A stretch of DNA of 64,000 nt from an uncultured Opitutales bacterium (GTDB lineage: Bacteria; Verrucomicrobiota; Verrucomicrobiia; Opitutales; Intestinicryptomonadaceae), in assembly GCA_934613645.1 (NCBI GenBank), contig CAKTTC010000007.1, forward strand, positions 62,001 through 126,000, read 5' to 3'. The position numbers and the translations under genes are program-made. Below, in pieces: positions 43,745-52,629 of the stretch. Position 1 is the first letter of the stretch. Each line of letters begins with the position of its first letter. A model generated the notes under the pieces. It was not told the origin of the DNA and did no database searches. It worked only from the letters and a program-made list of their open reading frames with translations.

Positions 43745-45213
43745 TTATCGCATACGACTTGGGCACGGGCGGATTGAAGGCGTCGCTTTACGGCGGCGAC
43801 GGCATTTTGCGCGATTTCGTTTTCGAAAAATATCCTACGTTTTTTTCGGGCGCGAACATTGCCGAACAGCGACCTGCAGACTGGATTGACGCCGTCGCGC
43901 TAGCCACGCGTGCCCTGTTTGAAAAGTCTTCCGTCGCGCCCGAATCGGTGGAGGCGGTTGCGTTTTCGGGGCACAGCTTGGGCGTCGTTCCCGTCTCGCG
44001 GGACGGGAAACTTCTCGCCGAAAAAATGCCGATTTGGAGCGATAAGCGCGCTTCGGAGCAGGCGCGGAGACTCTTCGAAAAATTCGACTATAAAAAGTGG
44101 TATTGCGCGACTGGCGGCGGCTTTCCGCCGGAGTGTTATTCGCTTTTCAAAATTATGTGGTATCGGGACAACGCGCCCGAGATGTTTGCGGAGGCTTCCG
44201 TGTTCTTGGGGACTAAAGACTACTGCAATTTTGCGCTCACCGGCGAAATCGCAACCGACCGCTCATACGCGTCGGGTTGCGGCGCGTTCGATTTGCTGCG
44301 CAACCGCTACGACGCCGAAATTCTCGAAGCCGCGGGGCTGCCCGAAAGTGTGTTCGCCCCGATTCTCCCCTCTGCGGCGGTCGTGGGAACCGTTTCCGAG
44401 TCGGCGTCGCGCACGACGGGTTTGGCGGCGGGGACAAAGGTCGTTTGTGGCGGCGTAGACAACGCGTGCATGGCGTTGGGGTCGATGGGCACCGAGGACG
44501 GCAGAATCTACACGTCGCTTGGGTCGTCGGCGTGGGTTGCGCTTTCGTCGAAAAAACCCGTGCTCGATTTCGAATTGAAACCGTATGTGTTCGCCCATCT
44601 GATTGACGGAATGTTCGTTTCCTCGACGTGTATTTTTTCCGCGGGAACGAGTCTGGAATGGCTCAGGCGGACAATGTGCCCCGAACTCGACTATCGGGGC
44701 ATTGACGCGCTCGCCGCCGAAAGCCCCGTAGGCGCAAACGGCGCGGTTTTCAATCCGAGTTTGGCGGGAGGTTCGATGATTGAAAAATCGCCCGATATTA
44801 CGGGCTTTTTGAGCGGACTGAAACTTTCCACAACGCGTTCCGATATTCTGCGCGCCGCGCTCGAGGGCGTTGCGCTCAACCTCAATTTCGCGCGGCTTGC
44901 CCTTTGCAAAACGGGTGTCCGGACGGACTCGATGCTGCTTACGGGCGGCGGGGCGAAAAGCTCTTTGTGGAGGCGCATTTTTGCCGACGTTTACGCGATG
45001 CGGGTGCGCACGTCTTCCGTAAATCAGGACGCCGCCTCTTTGGGGGCTGCGGCGTTGGCGATGAAGACGCTCGGCATGATACGTTCGTATTCGGAAATCG
45101 ACGGACTGCACGTCTTGGACGAGCCGCTCCCGCCGGATTCCGAAAATGCGGAAAAATACGCCGAAATCTACGGGCGTTTCCGCGCGCTCGCCGAGGCGGA
45201 AATAGTGTTTTGA
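43741..45213 (+). CDS. FGGY-family carbohydrate kinase (xylulokinase-like)
   Basis: 490 residues. Two actin-like domains: IAYDLGTGGLKASLYGGDG at the N-terminus, VAFSGHSLGVVPV, the ATP/phosphate region YTSLGSSAWVALSS and the C-terminal FGGY-type segment LLTGGGAKSSLWRRIFADVY. Phosphorylates a ketose, polyol or deoxysugar; substrate unknown. Coupled to deoC by ATGA. Known deoxyribose kinases are of the ribokinase family, so an FGGY kinase here is unusual. A bidirectional terminator follows. Confidence 0.88.
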   Translation: MIIAYDLGTGGLKASLYGGDGILRDFVFEKYPTFFSGANIAEQRPADWIDAVALATRALFEKSSVAPESVEAVAFSGHSLGVVPVSRDGKLLAEKMPIWSDKRASEQARRLFEKFDYKKWYCATGGGFPPECYSLFKIMWYRDNAPEMFAEASVFLGTKDYCNFALTGEIATDRSYASGCGAFDLLRNRYDAEILEAAGLPESVFAPILPSAAVVGTVSESASRTTGLAAGTKVVCGGVDNACMALGSMGTEDGRIYTSLGSSAWVALSSKKPVLDFELKPYVFAHLIDGMFVSSTCIFSAGTSLEWLRRTMCPELDYRGIDALAAESPVGANGAVFNPSLAGGSMIEKSPDITGFLSGLKLSTTRSDILRAALEGVALNLNFARLALCKTGVRTDSMLLTGGGAKSSLWRRIFADVYAMRVRTSSVNQDAASLGAAALAMKTLGMIRSYSEIDGLHVLDEPLPPDSENAEKYAEIYGRFRALAEAEIVF

Positions 45214-45290
45214 TTGAGTTTTTTCCGCCGAAAAAAGGGGTATTTGTGCCGCGCGGCGGCGTGGGTTTGCGGAAATTCGGGCACAAAAAA

Positions 45291-45328
45291 GCGGCGCAAT
45301 CGTTGTCGATTCGCCGCCTTTGTTTTTT
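45291..45328. terminator. Bidirectional terminator between the FGGY kinase and glgC
   Basis: GCGGCG-c-AATCG pairs with CGATT-CGCCGC around TTGT, with one bulged C. TTTGTTTTTT follows on the plus strand and AAAAAA precedes, so it serves both converging genes. Confidence 0.85.
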
Positions 45329-45339
45329 CCGCAATCGCG

Positions 45340-46602
45340 CTACACGACTGTATTCGACGGAATCCGCGCGCCCTTGGTTACCACAAGGACGTTGTCGCGC
45401 ACATACAGACCTTCAACGCCTTCCCACTTGTCGGGCTTGCCGTCGGGCGAAAGCACGCAGTTGTCGCCTATGCTTGCGTCTTTGTCTATTATGGCGTTTT
45501 TGATTTTGCAGTTGTCGCCGATTCCAATCGGGGTGTGGTGGCGGTGGTTGAAGTCGTAGGCGTCGGCACCCATCATCACGACGTTTTCAAGCTCCGTGTT
45601 TTTACCGATTATGGAACGGATTCCGATCACGCAGCGTTTGAGTTTTGCGTCTTCAATGATTGCGCCGTCGGAAATGTTGCAGTGGTCGATTTGGCAGTTT
45701 CTGATTTTCGCCCCGGGGAGGAAGCGCGTGTGCGTGTATACGCTTTTGTCGCGGGCGTAGAAGTCGAAGGGCGGAATGTCGTCGGTGGTGGCGAGGTTTG
45801 CCTCGAAGAACGCGCCGACCGTGCCGATGTCTTCCCAGTAGCCGTCGAAGATGAACGCGCAGAGCTTTTTCTTACCGAGGAATCCGGGGATAATCTCCTT
45901 GCCGAAGTCCATTTCGTTGCCCGACATTGCCTCCTCGAGAATCTTCTGCGAGAAAACGTAGATGCCCATTGAGGCAAGGCAGTATTCGTCGTCGGGGTTT
46001 TTCAGCCCCTTCTTGAGTTTGTCGCCGATAAGCAGCGAGTCTATCACGGCGGGGTCTTTGGGCTTTTCCACAAATTCCGTAATATTGAGTTCGTTGTCCA
46101 CACGCATTATCCCGAGGCTCGACGCCTCCTTTTTGGGCATCGGCTTTGCGGCAATGGTTATGTCCGCGCCGCTTTCGACGTGTCGGCTGATGAGCTCGCG
46201 GAAGTCCATTTGATAGAGCTGGTCGCCCGATAGAATCAGGTAGTATGAATCGTCGCCGTGCTGCCCGAAGTGGTGCATATTTTTGCGGACGGCGTCGGCA
46301 GTTCCCTGATACCAGTCGCCGCCTACATCGGATTGTTCCGCCGCCAGAATATCGACGAACCCCTTGCTGAAGTTGTCGAACTTGTATGTCTGCTGAATGT
46401 GCTTGTGCAGCGACGCCGTATTGAATTGCGACAGCAGGTAGATTGAATCGCACCCCGAGTTTATGCAGTTGCTAATGGGAATGTCTACGAGCCTGTATTT
46501 GCCAGCAAGCGGAACCGCGGGTTTGCAGCGGAATTTAGTCAACGGATACAGACGCGTGCCGCGTCCGCCCCCCATAATTATGCTGATTACTTTTTTTACC
46601 AT
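45340..46602 (-). CDS. glgC: Glucose-1-phosphate adenylyltransferase
   Basis: Makes ADP-glucose for glycogen synthesis. 420 residues. Nucleotidyltransferase domain with IIMGGGRGTRLYPLTKFRCK, PAVPLAGKYRLVDIPISNCI, GTADAVRKN and LSGDQLYQMDF, then a left-handed beta-helix C-terminal domain with hexapeptide-like repeats (IRNCQIDHCNISDGAIIEDA). In this family the N-terminal Arg/Lys-rich loop and the C-terminal domain bind allosteric effectors. No glgA or glgB adjacent. Divergent from the amylase. Confidence 0.95.
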   Translation of the reverse strand: MVKKVISIIMGGGRGTRLYPLTKFRCKPAVPLAGKYRLVDIPISNCINSGCDSIYLLSQFNTASLHKHIQQTYKFDNFSKGFVDILAAEQSDVGGDWYQGTADAVRKNMHHFGQHGDDSYYLILSGDQLYQMDFRELISRHVESGADITIAAKPMPKKEASSLGIMRVDNELNITEFVEKPKDPAVIDSLLIGDKLKKGLKNPDDEYCLASMGIYVFSQKILEEAMSGNEMDFGKEIIPGFLGKKKLCAFIFDGYWEDIGTVGAFFEANLATTDDIPPFDFYARDKSVYTHTRFLPGAKIRNCQIDHCNISDGAIIEDAKLKRCVIGIRSIIGKNTELENVVMMGADAYDFNHRHHTPIGIGDNCKIKNAIIDKDASIGDNCVLSPDGKPDKWEGVEGLYVRDNVLVVTKGARIPSNTVV

Positions 46603-46763
46603 ATCTTTTCCGTCTTTTGTATTAGTGCGCCATAACGCGTTTACTGTTTGCGATTATCGACAATTCTCCCTGAAAATCCAGCTTTTTTTCGTTAGATTTT
46701 CGTTATCGAAGCGTTGTCGGGATTTTTCTTGACCCAAATAATATGTTGGGGCACTCTGAGGGA

Positions 46764-48269
46764 ATGAAAACATCATTCCGGTATATTGTCAAAACCACGG
46801 CGTTGTTTATCGCTGCATTTGCCTGCCATTCGCCGTTCGCCGCGGAAATGTCCGCAGCAAAACAGGCGCAAAAAGAACGCTTGAAGTATGCCGCAAAAAT
46901 TTTGGAGGAAGATTGTTCCAAACTTGAAGCCCGTAAAATTTCGGACGAGTTGGCGGCGTCGGTATTGTATCAAATTTCGCTGCGCACGTTTACCGCGCAA
47001 GGCACGTTAAAAGAGGCTCAAAAAATGTTGCCCCATTTGAAAAATCTCGGAGTCGATGTCCTCTACTTGTGCCCGATAAACCTCTCCGACGACGATACCG
47101 ACAAAAGGTTTTGGTCGAAAGGCCAGAAAAAATTCGGCTCTCCCAAAAACCCCTACCGCATAAAAGACTACGAAACAATAGACCCCGAATACGGCACGCC
47201 CGAAGACTTGAAAAATTTTGTGGACGCCGCCCATTCAAACGGAATGCGCGTTCTTCTCGACGCCGTTTTCTATCACTGCGGCCCGAAAACGACTCTCGCG
47301 AAAATAAATCCCGATTTTATACGCCGCGACGACTCCGGCGAAATGATTCTCGGTAGATGGAATTTTCCCGAAATCAATTACGACAACCCCGAACTTCGCC
47401 GCTATATGCGCAAAGTTCTTGCCGACTTCGTGCGCAAATACGACGTTGACGGCTACCGAACCGACGCCGAATGGTTTGTTCCGCCGTCGTTCTGGGAGGA
47501 AGCCGCCCGCGAGCTTCGCGCAATCAAACCCGATATAATAATGCTTGCCGAAAGCGAACGTCCGCGCGCCCAAGTTTCCGCTTACGACGCAAATTATTCC
47601 TACCGCTATCAGGACGCCCTTGCGGAAGTTTTCGGCGAGGGTAAGTCGGCGGCGAACATTGTCGAAGTGGAGCGTAAAAACAGGGCTTTGTTCCCAAAAG
47701 GCTCGCGCCAAATCAGAACGCGCGAAAACCACGACACAGCCTACATTGCCGGAAACAAACGTCCCGACAACGCGTGGAAGAATGGCGCATTCGAGGCTTC
47801 TTTCGTTCTTTCGTTTATGCTTGACGGCATACCGATGATTTACAACGGCAACGAAATTGCCGACGGCTCAAAGCACAACCTGTTTCACAACAGATTCTTC
47901 GGCAAGACAAGTTTGGATTGGTCCAACGCGCTTACTCCGAAAGGTGCCGAACGCTTTGCCTTCATGAAAAAGCTAATAGACCTTCGCAAGAAAACGCCCG
48001 CACTGTTCAAAGGCGAAACAATCTGGCTTGAAAATTCCGCGCCCGATTCGGCAATCACCTTCGTCAGAAAGCACGGCAACCGCGCATATGCGGTTGTTAT
48101 AAACGCGGGGGAAAGGCAGATTGAAATATCGGCAACGCTCGGCGGAATGAAAACTTCTAAAATTCTGTCTATGCCTCTGTCGAAAACCGCAGAATGTTTG
48201 GTTTCGGGAAATTCCGTAAAGGCGAAACTCGGCGGATTCGGCTACGCGGTTGTGGAATTGGGGTTATAG
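46764..48269 (+). CDS. Secreted GH13 alpha-amylase family protein
   Basis: 501 residues. Signal peptide from MKTSFRYIVKTTALFIAAFA, cleaved near AFAAE. Catalytic barrel: LYQISLRTFTAQGTLKEAQK, VLLDAVFYHCG, nucleophile Asp in VDGYRTDAEWF, acid/base Glu in IMLAESERPR, third Asp in TRENHDTAY. A C-terminal beta-domain follows (AYAVVINAGERQIEISATLG). Acts on alpha-glucans in the periplasm or outside. Start 46764 is chosen for the signal peptide; GAGGGA sits directly before it, and an ATG at 46743 is the alternative. Confidence 0.88.
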   Translation: MKTSFRYIVKTTALFIAAFACHSPFAAEMSAAKQAQKERLKYAAKILEEDCSKLEARKISDELAASVLYQISLRTFTAQGTLKEAQKMLPHLKNLGVDVLYLCPINLSDDDTDKRFWSKGQKKFGSPKNPYRIKDYETIDPEYGTPEDLKNFVDAAHSNGMRVLLDAVFYHCGPKTTLAKINPDFIRRDDSGEMILGRWNFPEINYDNPELRRYMRKVLADFVRKYDVDGYRTDAEWFVPPSFWEEAARELRAIKPDIIMLAESERPRAQVSAYDANYSYRYQDALAEVFGEGKSAANIVEVERKNRALFPKGSRQIRTRENHDTAYIAGNKRPDNAWKNGAFEASFVLSFMLDGIPMIYNGNEIADGSKHNLFHNRFFGKTSLDWSNALTPKGAERFAFMKKLIDLRKKTPALFKGETIWLENSAPDSAITFVRKHGNRAYAVVINAGERQIEISATLGGMKTSKILSMPLSKTAECLVSGNSVKAKLGGFGYAVVELGL

Positions 48270-48345
48270 TTTAATAAATGCTTGCGTTTGTTTCGCGAAG
48301 ACGGACAATGCAGGGAACGTTTTTATTCATTTTCGAAGGACTTTT

Positions 48346-49533
48346 ATGAACCAACTCGACAGTTTTGCACAGAACGCCGAAGTCTTTATCGGCGCGGAAG
48401 ACTTAAAACAAAAACTCGCGCGCGGGCGGATTCTGCGCGTAAAGCTCGGCGTCGATCCCACTCGCCCCGACCTCACATTCGGGCATATGGTGGTCTTTAA
48501 CAAACTCCGCCAGTTTCAGGATATGGGGCATCAGGCAGTCCTCATCATAGGCGACTACACCGCCTGTATCGGCGACCCCAGCGGACGCAGCGCGCTCCGC
48601 CCCGTTCTCACCCGCGAACAGGTTTTGGACAACGCCAAAACATACCTCGAGCAGGCTTTCAAAATTTTGGACAGGGAGAAAACGGAGGTTCGCTTCAACA
48701 GCGAGTGGTTCTCCAAAATGTCGTTCGGCGATACCCTCGACTTGGCGCGCAAAATGACCGTAGCCAGAATGCTCGAACGCGACGACTTCGCAAAACGCTA
48801 TTCGCAGAAAGTTCCGATTTCGATAGTCGAATTCCTCTATCCGCTTGTGCAGGGCTATGACTCCATTATGGTCAAGTCAGACGTGGAATTGGGCGGGACA
48901 GACCAGCTCTTCAACAACCTCGTGGGGCGCGACCTCCAGAAGGACGCGGGCTTCGAGTTCGGGCAGGCGGTAATTACAATGCCGCTTTTGGTGGGGCTTG
49001 ACGGCGAAAAGAAAATGTCCAAAAGCTACGACAACTACATTGCCTTCAACGATTCCTCCAAGGATATGTTCGGCAAAATAATGTCGGTAAGCGACGAGAC
49101 AATGTGGAAATACTACCAGTATTTGATGCTCTCCACCCCCGCCGAAATTGCCGCCCTCAAGCAGGAGCACCCGATGAAATGCAAGAAGGACTTGGCGTTC
49201 AAAATGGTCGCGCGCTTCCACGGCGAAGACGCCGCAAAGGCGGAGCTTGAAAACTTCGAAAAGGTTTTCTCAAAGAACGAAATTCCCGCGGAAATGCCCG
49301 AGTTCGAATGGGGCGCGCTTTCGCGGTCCGACTCCGACACGGTTGTCAACGTGATGTCGGCAACGGGGCTTTTCCCAAGCAAAAAAGAGGTTCGCAGAAT
49401 GATTGAGCAGGGCGCGGTGAAAATGGATTCGCAAAAGCTCTCCGACGTTTTCGCGAAAATCGAACGCAAACCCGCGGGCGAAACCGCAGTTTTGCAGTCG
49501 GGAAAACGCCTGTTTTTCAGAATAAAATTCTAA
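48346..49533 (+). CDS. tyrS: Tyrosyl-tRNA synthetase, type 2
   Basis: 395 residues. Class I synthetase with HIGH-like GVDPTRPDLTFGHMVVF, YPLVQGYDSIMVKSDVELGG and KKMSKSYDNYI. C-terminal S4-type RNA-binding domain (FPSKKEVRRMIEQGAVKMDS). It belongs to the TyrRS group that carries a KMSKS (not KFGKT) loop. GAAGGA lies 5 bases before the ATG. No T-box or other leader structure is evident. Confidence 0.96.
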   Translation: MNQLDSFAQNAEVFIGAEDLKQKLARGRILRVKLGVDPTRPDLTFGHMVVFNKLRQFQDMGHQAVLIIGDYTACIGDPSGRSALRPVLTREQVLDNAKTYLEQAFKILDREKTEVRFNSEWFSKMSFGDTLDLARKMTVARMLERDDFAKRYSQKVPISIVEFLYPLVQGYDSIMVKSDVELGGTDQLFNNLVGRDLQKDAGFEFGQAVITMPLLVGLDGEKKMSKSYDNYIAFNDSSKDMFGKIMSVSDETMWKYYQYLMLSTPAEIAALKQEHPMKCKKDLAFKMVARFHGEDAAKAELENFEKVFSKNEIPAEMPEFEWGALSRSDSDTVVNVMSATGLFPSKKEVRRMIEQGAVKMDSQKLSDVFAKIERKPAGETAVLQSGKRLFFRIKF

Positions 49534-49551
49534 GCGCGCTTCGGTAAAGAA

Positions 49552-49586
49552 CGTCCGCCACGCCGTGTGCGCGCGGGCGTTTTTTT
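49552..49586 (+). terminator. Probable terminator of tyrS
   Basis: CGTCCGC pairs with GCGGGCG (one G-U), followed by TTTTTTT. It ends 14 bases before the MATE ATG. Confidence 0.65.
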
Positions 49587-49599
49587 GCGGGCAAGGACA

Positions 49600-50943
49600 A
49601 TGCAGACCAGATATGTAAAGGATTTGGAAACGCAGGGCATAGCGTCGCTTATGCTCCGCTACTGCCTGCCCACAATTCTTGCCACGACAATCAACGCAAC
49701 CTACAACGCCGTTGACAGAATTTTCGTGGGGCGCGCCTGCGGCGAAGACGCCCTTGCGGCAATTACAGTGTGCTTTTCGCCCACGCTGCTGCTGCTTTCA
49801 ATAGCCATGACAATCGGGCAGGGAAGCGCGGCTATTCTTTCCATAAAATTGGGCGAAAAAAACTACGAAGACGCCTCCAAAATACTCTCGCAGGCGTTGT
49901 TTTTGTTCGCCGTTTTCTACGCGGTTGCGGCGTCGGCAATCTCGCTTTACATGAGCGAAGTTCTGACGTTTTTCGGCGCGACCGAAAAGCTTCTGCCCGA
50001 CGCGCGCGCGTATTACTCGGTAATAATAGCAGGTCTTATTTTCGAAAAAATCTCCTTCGGCATAAACAACCTCATAAGGGCGGAGGGTCGCCCCGCATAC
50101 GCAATGTCAACAATGCTCATAGGCGGCTGGGCAAACGTTGTTTTAGACTACATCTTCCTTTTCGTGTTCGAAACCGGCGTAGTTGGGGCGGCGTATGCAA
50201 CGGTGCTTTCGCAGGCGTTGGGTTCGCTGTGGGTGGGGTGCTTTTACATGTCGGGCAGAAGCTGCCTTAAAATCAGACTGCGCGACCTGAAAATCCACCG
50301 TGGTCTGTTTAAAGCCATGTGCGAGGCGGGTTCGCCGTCGCTTATAATGCAGTTTTTTGCGGGGCTGTGCGTTTCGCTCTACATAAAACAGGCGTGCGAA
50401 TACGGCTCCGAACCCGCCATTGCAGTAGTGGGAATTGCGATGTCGATAACGACCTTTATGTTTCTGCCGATTGTCGGCTTGGGAATGGGAATGCAGCCCA
50501 TTGTAGGCTATAACTGGGGCGCGAAAAATTTTACGCGCGTCAAGCGGACTTTCCTTTGCGGAATTGTCTTTTCAACGTGCATAGGCTTGGCGGGGTTTGC
50601 GGCGGGCGAGTGTTTTCCGCAGGTCTTTTACGCGGTGTTTTTGGGGCGCGAGTCGGAACTTGTGGCGACGGGTTCGCGCGTGCTGCGCATTCTCATTTTG
50701 TGTTATCCTCTCATAGGAATAAACATAATAACTTCAAGCTTCTTCCAGTCCACAAAACGCCCCGCATACTCAATAGCCGTAAGCGTGCTGCGTCAGGCTG
50801 TGTTTTTGATTCCGCTTATGTATGTTCTGCCCGAAAAGTTCGGCGTTGACGGCTTGTGGGCAAGTTTCCCCATTTCCGACTTCATGGCGTTTGTTGCAAC
50901 GCTCGTTTTCATAAAGTATAAAATTTTGAAAAAAATTTCTTGA
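49600..50943 (+). CDS. MATE-family efflux transporter
   Basis: 447 residues with twelve predicted hydrophobic helices in two six-helix halves. Conserved MATE segments: LRYCLPTILATTINATYNAV, DRIFVGRACGEDALAAITV and, in the second half, GLGMGMQPIVGYNWGAKNF. Exports cationic drugs or metabolites using Na+ or H+; substrate unknown. Start 49600 (AAGGA just upstream). The stop codon overlaps the -35 box of the trp promoter. Confidence 0.93.
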   Translation: MQTRYVKDLETQGIASLMLRYCLPTILATTINATYNAVDRIFVGRACGEDALAAITVCFSPTLLLLSIAMTIGQGSAAILSIKLGEKNYEDASKILSQALFLFAVFYAVAASAISLYMSEVLTFFGATEKLLPDARAYYSVIIAGLIFEKISFGINNLIRAEGRPAYAMSTMLIGGWANVVLDYIFLFVFETGVVGAAYATVLSQALGSLWVGCFYMSGRSCLKIRLRDLKIHRGLFKAMCEAGSPSLIMQFFAGLCVSLYIKQACEYGSEPAIAVVGIAMSITTFMFLPIVGLGMGMQPIVGYNWGAKNFTRVKRTFLCGIVFSTCIGLAGFAAGECFPQVFYAVFLGRESELVATGSRVLRILILCYPLIGINIITSSFFQSTKRPAYSIAVSVLRQAVFLIPLMYVLPEKFGVDGLWASFPISDFMAFVATLVFIKYKILKKIS

Positions 50944-50967
50944 CAATGCAATACGACGAATCATTGT
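50940..50967 (+). promoter_or_regulatory. Putative trp operon promoter
   Basis: TTGACA (50940-50945) overlaps the MATE stop codon. With 16-bp spacing the -10 would be CATTGT (50962-50967), a weak match; the -35 is the firm part. The leader would start near 50975. Confidence 0.5.
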
Positions 50968-51019
50968 GTGTTGAAAAATCGGGAAGCCGAGCGGGTTTCC
51001 CTCTATACAAAAAATAAAA

Positions 51020-51052
51020 ATGAAAAGTTGGTGGCTCAGTTTGAGGTCGTAG
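51020..51052 (+). CDS. trpL: trp operon leader peptide
   Basis: A 10-codon ORF, MKSWWLSLRS then TAG, with two adjacent Trp codons at 51029-51034. It lies immediately upstream of an antiterminator/terminator pair and trpE, as in enteric trpL. No clear Shine-Dalgarno; the upstream sequence is A-rich. It is a sensor for charged tRNA-Trp, not a functional protein. The tandem Trp codons, position and structure make chance unlikely. Confidence 0.88.
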   Translation: MKSWWLSLRS

Positions 51053-51108
51053 AAGTTTAAAATGGTATTTTAAGCTTTGGCGGCCTTTTGTCTGGTCGCC
51101 TTTTTTTT
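51045..51108 (+). promoter_or_regulatory. trp attenuator: antiterminator and terminator hairpins
   Basis: Terminator: 51079-51085 pairs with 51094-51100 (7 bp, one G-U), loop TTTTGTCT, then eight T (51101-51108). Antiterminator: 51045-51063 pairs with 51067-51085 (18 of 19 positions, including G-U pairs) around loop GGT, capturing the same 51079-51085 strand. Its 5' arm overlaps the last codons and stop of trpL. A ribosome stalled at the Trp codons leaves the arm free (transcription continues); a ribosome at the stop codon covers it (termination). Confidence 0.9.
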
Positions 51109-51120
51109 GGCCCAAACAAA

Positions 51121-52623
51121 ATGACTCCGAACAAAGAAACATTCAAGTGCTATGCGGCCGACGCGAACGTCGTGCCCGTCTACACGCAGGTATTGGCAGA
51201 CTTGGAAACGCCCGTGTCGGTTTTTTCCAAGCTTGAGGCGCGCTTCGACGACTGCTTTATGCTCGAAAGCGCGGAGAGCGTCGATAACTGGGGGCGATAC
51301 TCGTTCTTGGGGTGCCGCCCGCACGCGGTTTTCACGCTCAACGACAAACGCTCGGTTCTGAAATTCGACGACGGGCGCGAAGTCCGCTCCGAATCGGAAG
51401 CGGGGCTTGAGCCGCTTGCTCCGCTCAGAAAGTTTCTCGCCCAACGCAAGCCCGCAAAGCTCGAGGGGCTTCCGCCGTTCTTCGGCGGTGCGGTCGGCTA
51501 CTTCGGCTACGAGTGCGTGAATATGTTCGAACGCCTGCCCGAGCCGAAGGGCGAACGCACTTGGGACGACGCTCGCTTCGCCGTCTACGACGACATCGTT
51601 ATTTTCGACAATATCCGCCACACCGCAAAAATAGTGGCGTGCGCGCACATCGACCGCTTCCCCGACGCCGACGCCGCATACGACGACGCCTGCCGCCGCG
51701 TTGCGGAGCTTGTGGAAATATTCAAGTCGTCCGCGGTTGAGCGCAAGACGGTTTCCGAACCAATCGAGCTGCGTTCGAATATGTCGCGCGAGAGCTTCTG
51801 CGCAATGGTCGAAAAGGCGAAGCAATACATCAGGGAGGGCGAGGCAATCCAGATTGTGCCTTCGCAGCGTTTTTCGACCACCGCGAAAGTCGATGCGGTA
51901 GCCGCGTATAGGGCGTTGCGCCTGATAAACCCGTCGCCCTACATGTTCTTCATCAAGGGCGCGGGACGCTATCTTGTGGGGTCTTCGCCCGAAACGCTCA
52001 TACGCTTCAAAAACGGCGAGGCGCGCGTGCGCCCCATTGCGGGAACGCGCCGCCGCGGCAAAACGCGCGAGGAAGACATGCGTCTTGCCGACGAGCTGCT
52101 TTCCAACGAAAAGGAGCGCGCCGAGCACCTTATGCTTGTCGATTTGGGGCGCAACGACCTTTCGCGCTTTTGCAAAACTTCGAGCGTGCGCGTTGTCGAT
52201 TTCATGAAGATTGAACGCTACTCGCACGTAATGCACATTGTCTCGGAAATTTCGGGCGTTGTAAAGGACGGCGTAGACGCCTTCGACGCACTGAAGTCGG
52301 CATTCCCCGCGGGCACGCTTTCGGGCGCGCCCAAAATCAGGGCAATGGAAATCATCAACGAGCTTGAACCCGTCCGCCGCGGGCCCTACGGCGGGGCGGT
52401 AGGCTACTTCAACTATTCGGGCGATATGGACTTGGCAATAACAATCAGAACCCTCCAGATTGCCGACGGAACAACGTCGGTTCAGGCGGGTGCGGGCATT
52501 GTCTTCGACTCCGTCGCCGACTTCGAATACGAGGAAACGAGGATTAAATCGCGCGCGGTTGCCTCCGCAATAGAGGCTGCGCAAAACATCGACAACGCCG
52601 ACATAGACGGCTTGGTAAGGTAG
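51121..52623 (+). CDS. trpE: Anthranilate synthase component I
   Basis: Chorismate + NH3 (from TrpG) to anthranilate. 500 residues. The Trp-feedback site is marked by FMLESAESVDNWGRYSFLG, the LLES-like motif. Chorismate-binding domain: GEAIQIVPSQRFS, PIAGTRRRGKTREED, DLGRNDLSRFCK, FPAGTLSGAPKIRAMEII and QAGAGIVFDSVADFEYEET. Start 51121 lies 12 bases after the attenuator T-run; a GTG-type start at 51088 would lie within the terminator and is rejected. Confidence 0.96.
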   Translation: MTPNKETFKCYAADANVVPVYTQVLADLETPVSVFSKLEARFDDCFMLESAESVDNWGRYSFLGCRPHAVFTLNDKRSVLKFDDGREVRSESEAGLEPLAPLRKFLAQRKPAKLEGLPPFFGGAVGYFGYECVNMFERLPEPKGERTWDDARFAVYDDIVIFDNIRHTAKIVACAHIDRFPDADAAYDDACRRVAELVEIFKSSAVERKTVSEPIELRSNMSRESFCAMVEKAKQYIREGEAIQIVPSQRFSTTAKVDAVAAYRALRLINPSPYMFFIKGAGRYLVGSSPETLIRFKNGEARVRPIAGTRRRGKTREEDMRLADELLSNEKERAEHLMLVDLGRNDLSRFCKTSSVRVVDFMKIERYSHVMHIVSEISGVVKDGVDAFDALKSAFPAGTLSGAPKIRAMEIINELEPVRRGPYGGAVGYFNYSGDMDLAITIRTLQIADGTTSVQAGAGIVFDSVADFEYEETRIKSRAVASAIEAAQNIDNADIDGLVR

Positions 52624-52629
52624 GATATT

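Noticed and set aside
48250..48345. N-terminal extension of tyrS from a start inside the amylase gene
   Set aside because: The residues are not family-like, and GAAGGA before the ATG at 48346 fixes the start.
50979..51003. Hairpin GGGAAgCC/GGgTTTCCC as terminator of the MATE gene
   Set aside because: No T-run follows; it more likely lies at the 5' end of the trp leader RNA.
51070..52584. 504-codon open frame antisense to trpE
   Set aside because: A shadow of the G+C-rich third-position pattern of trpE; no domain, no ribosome binding site, and trpE is unambiguous. The same applies to long antisense frames over nadB/panC (11249-12637), purL (1665-2738), the kinase (19439-20470) and pgi (29010-30185).
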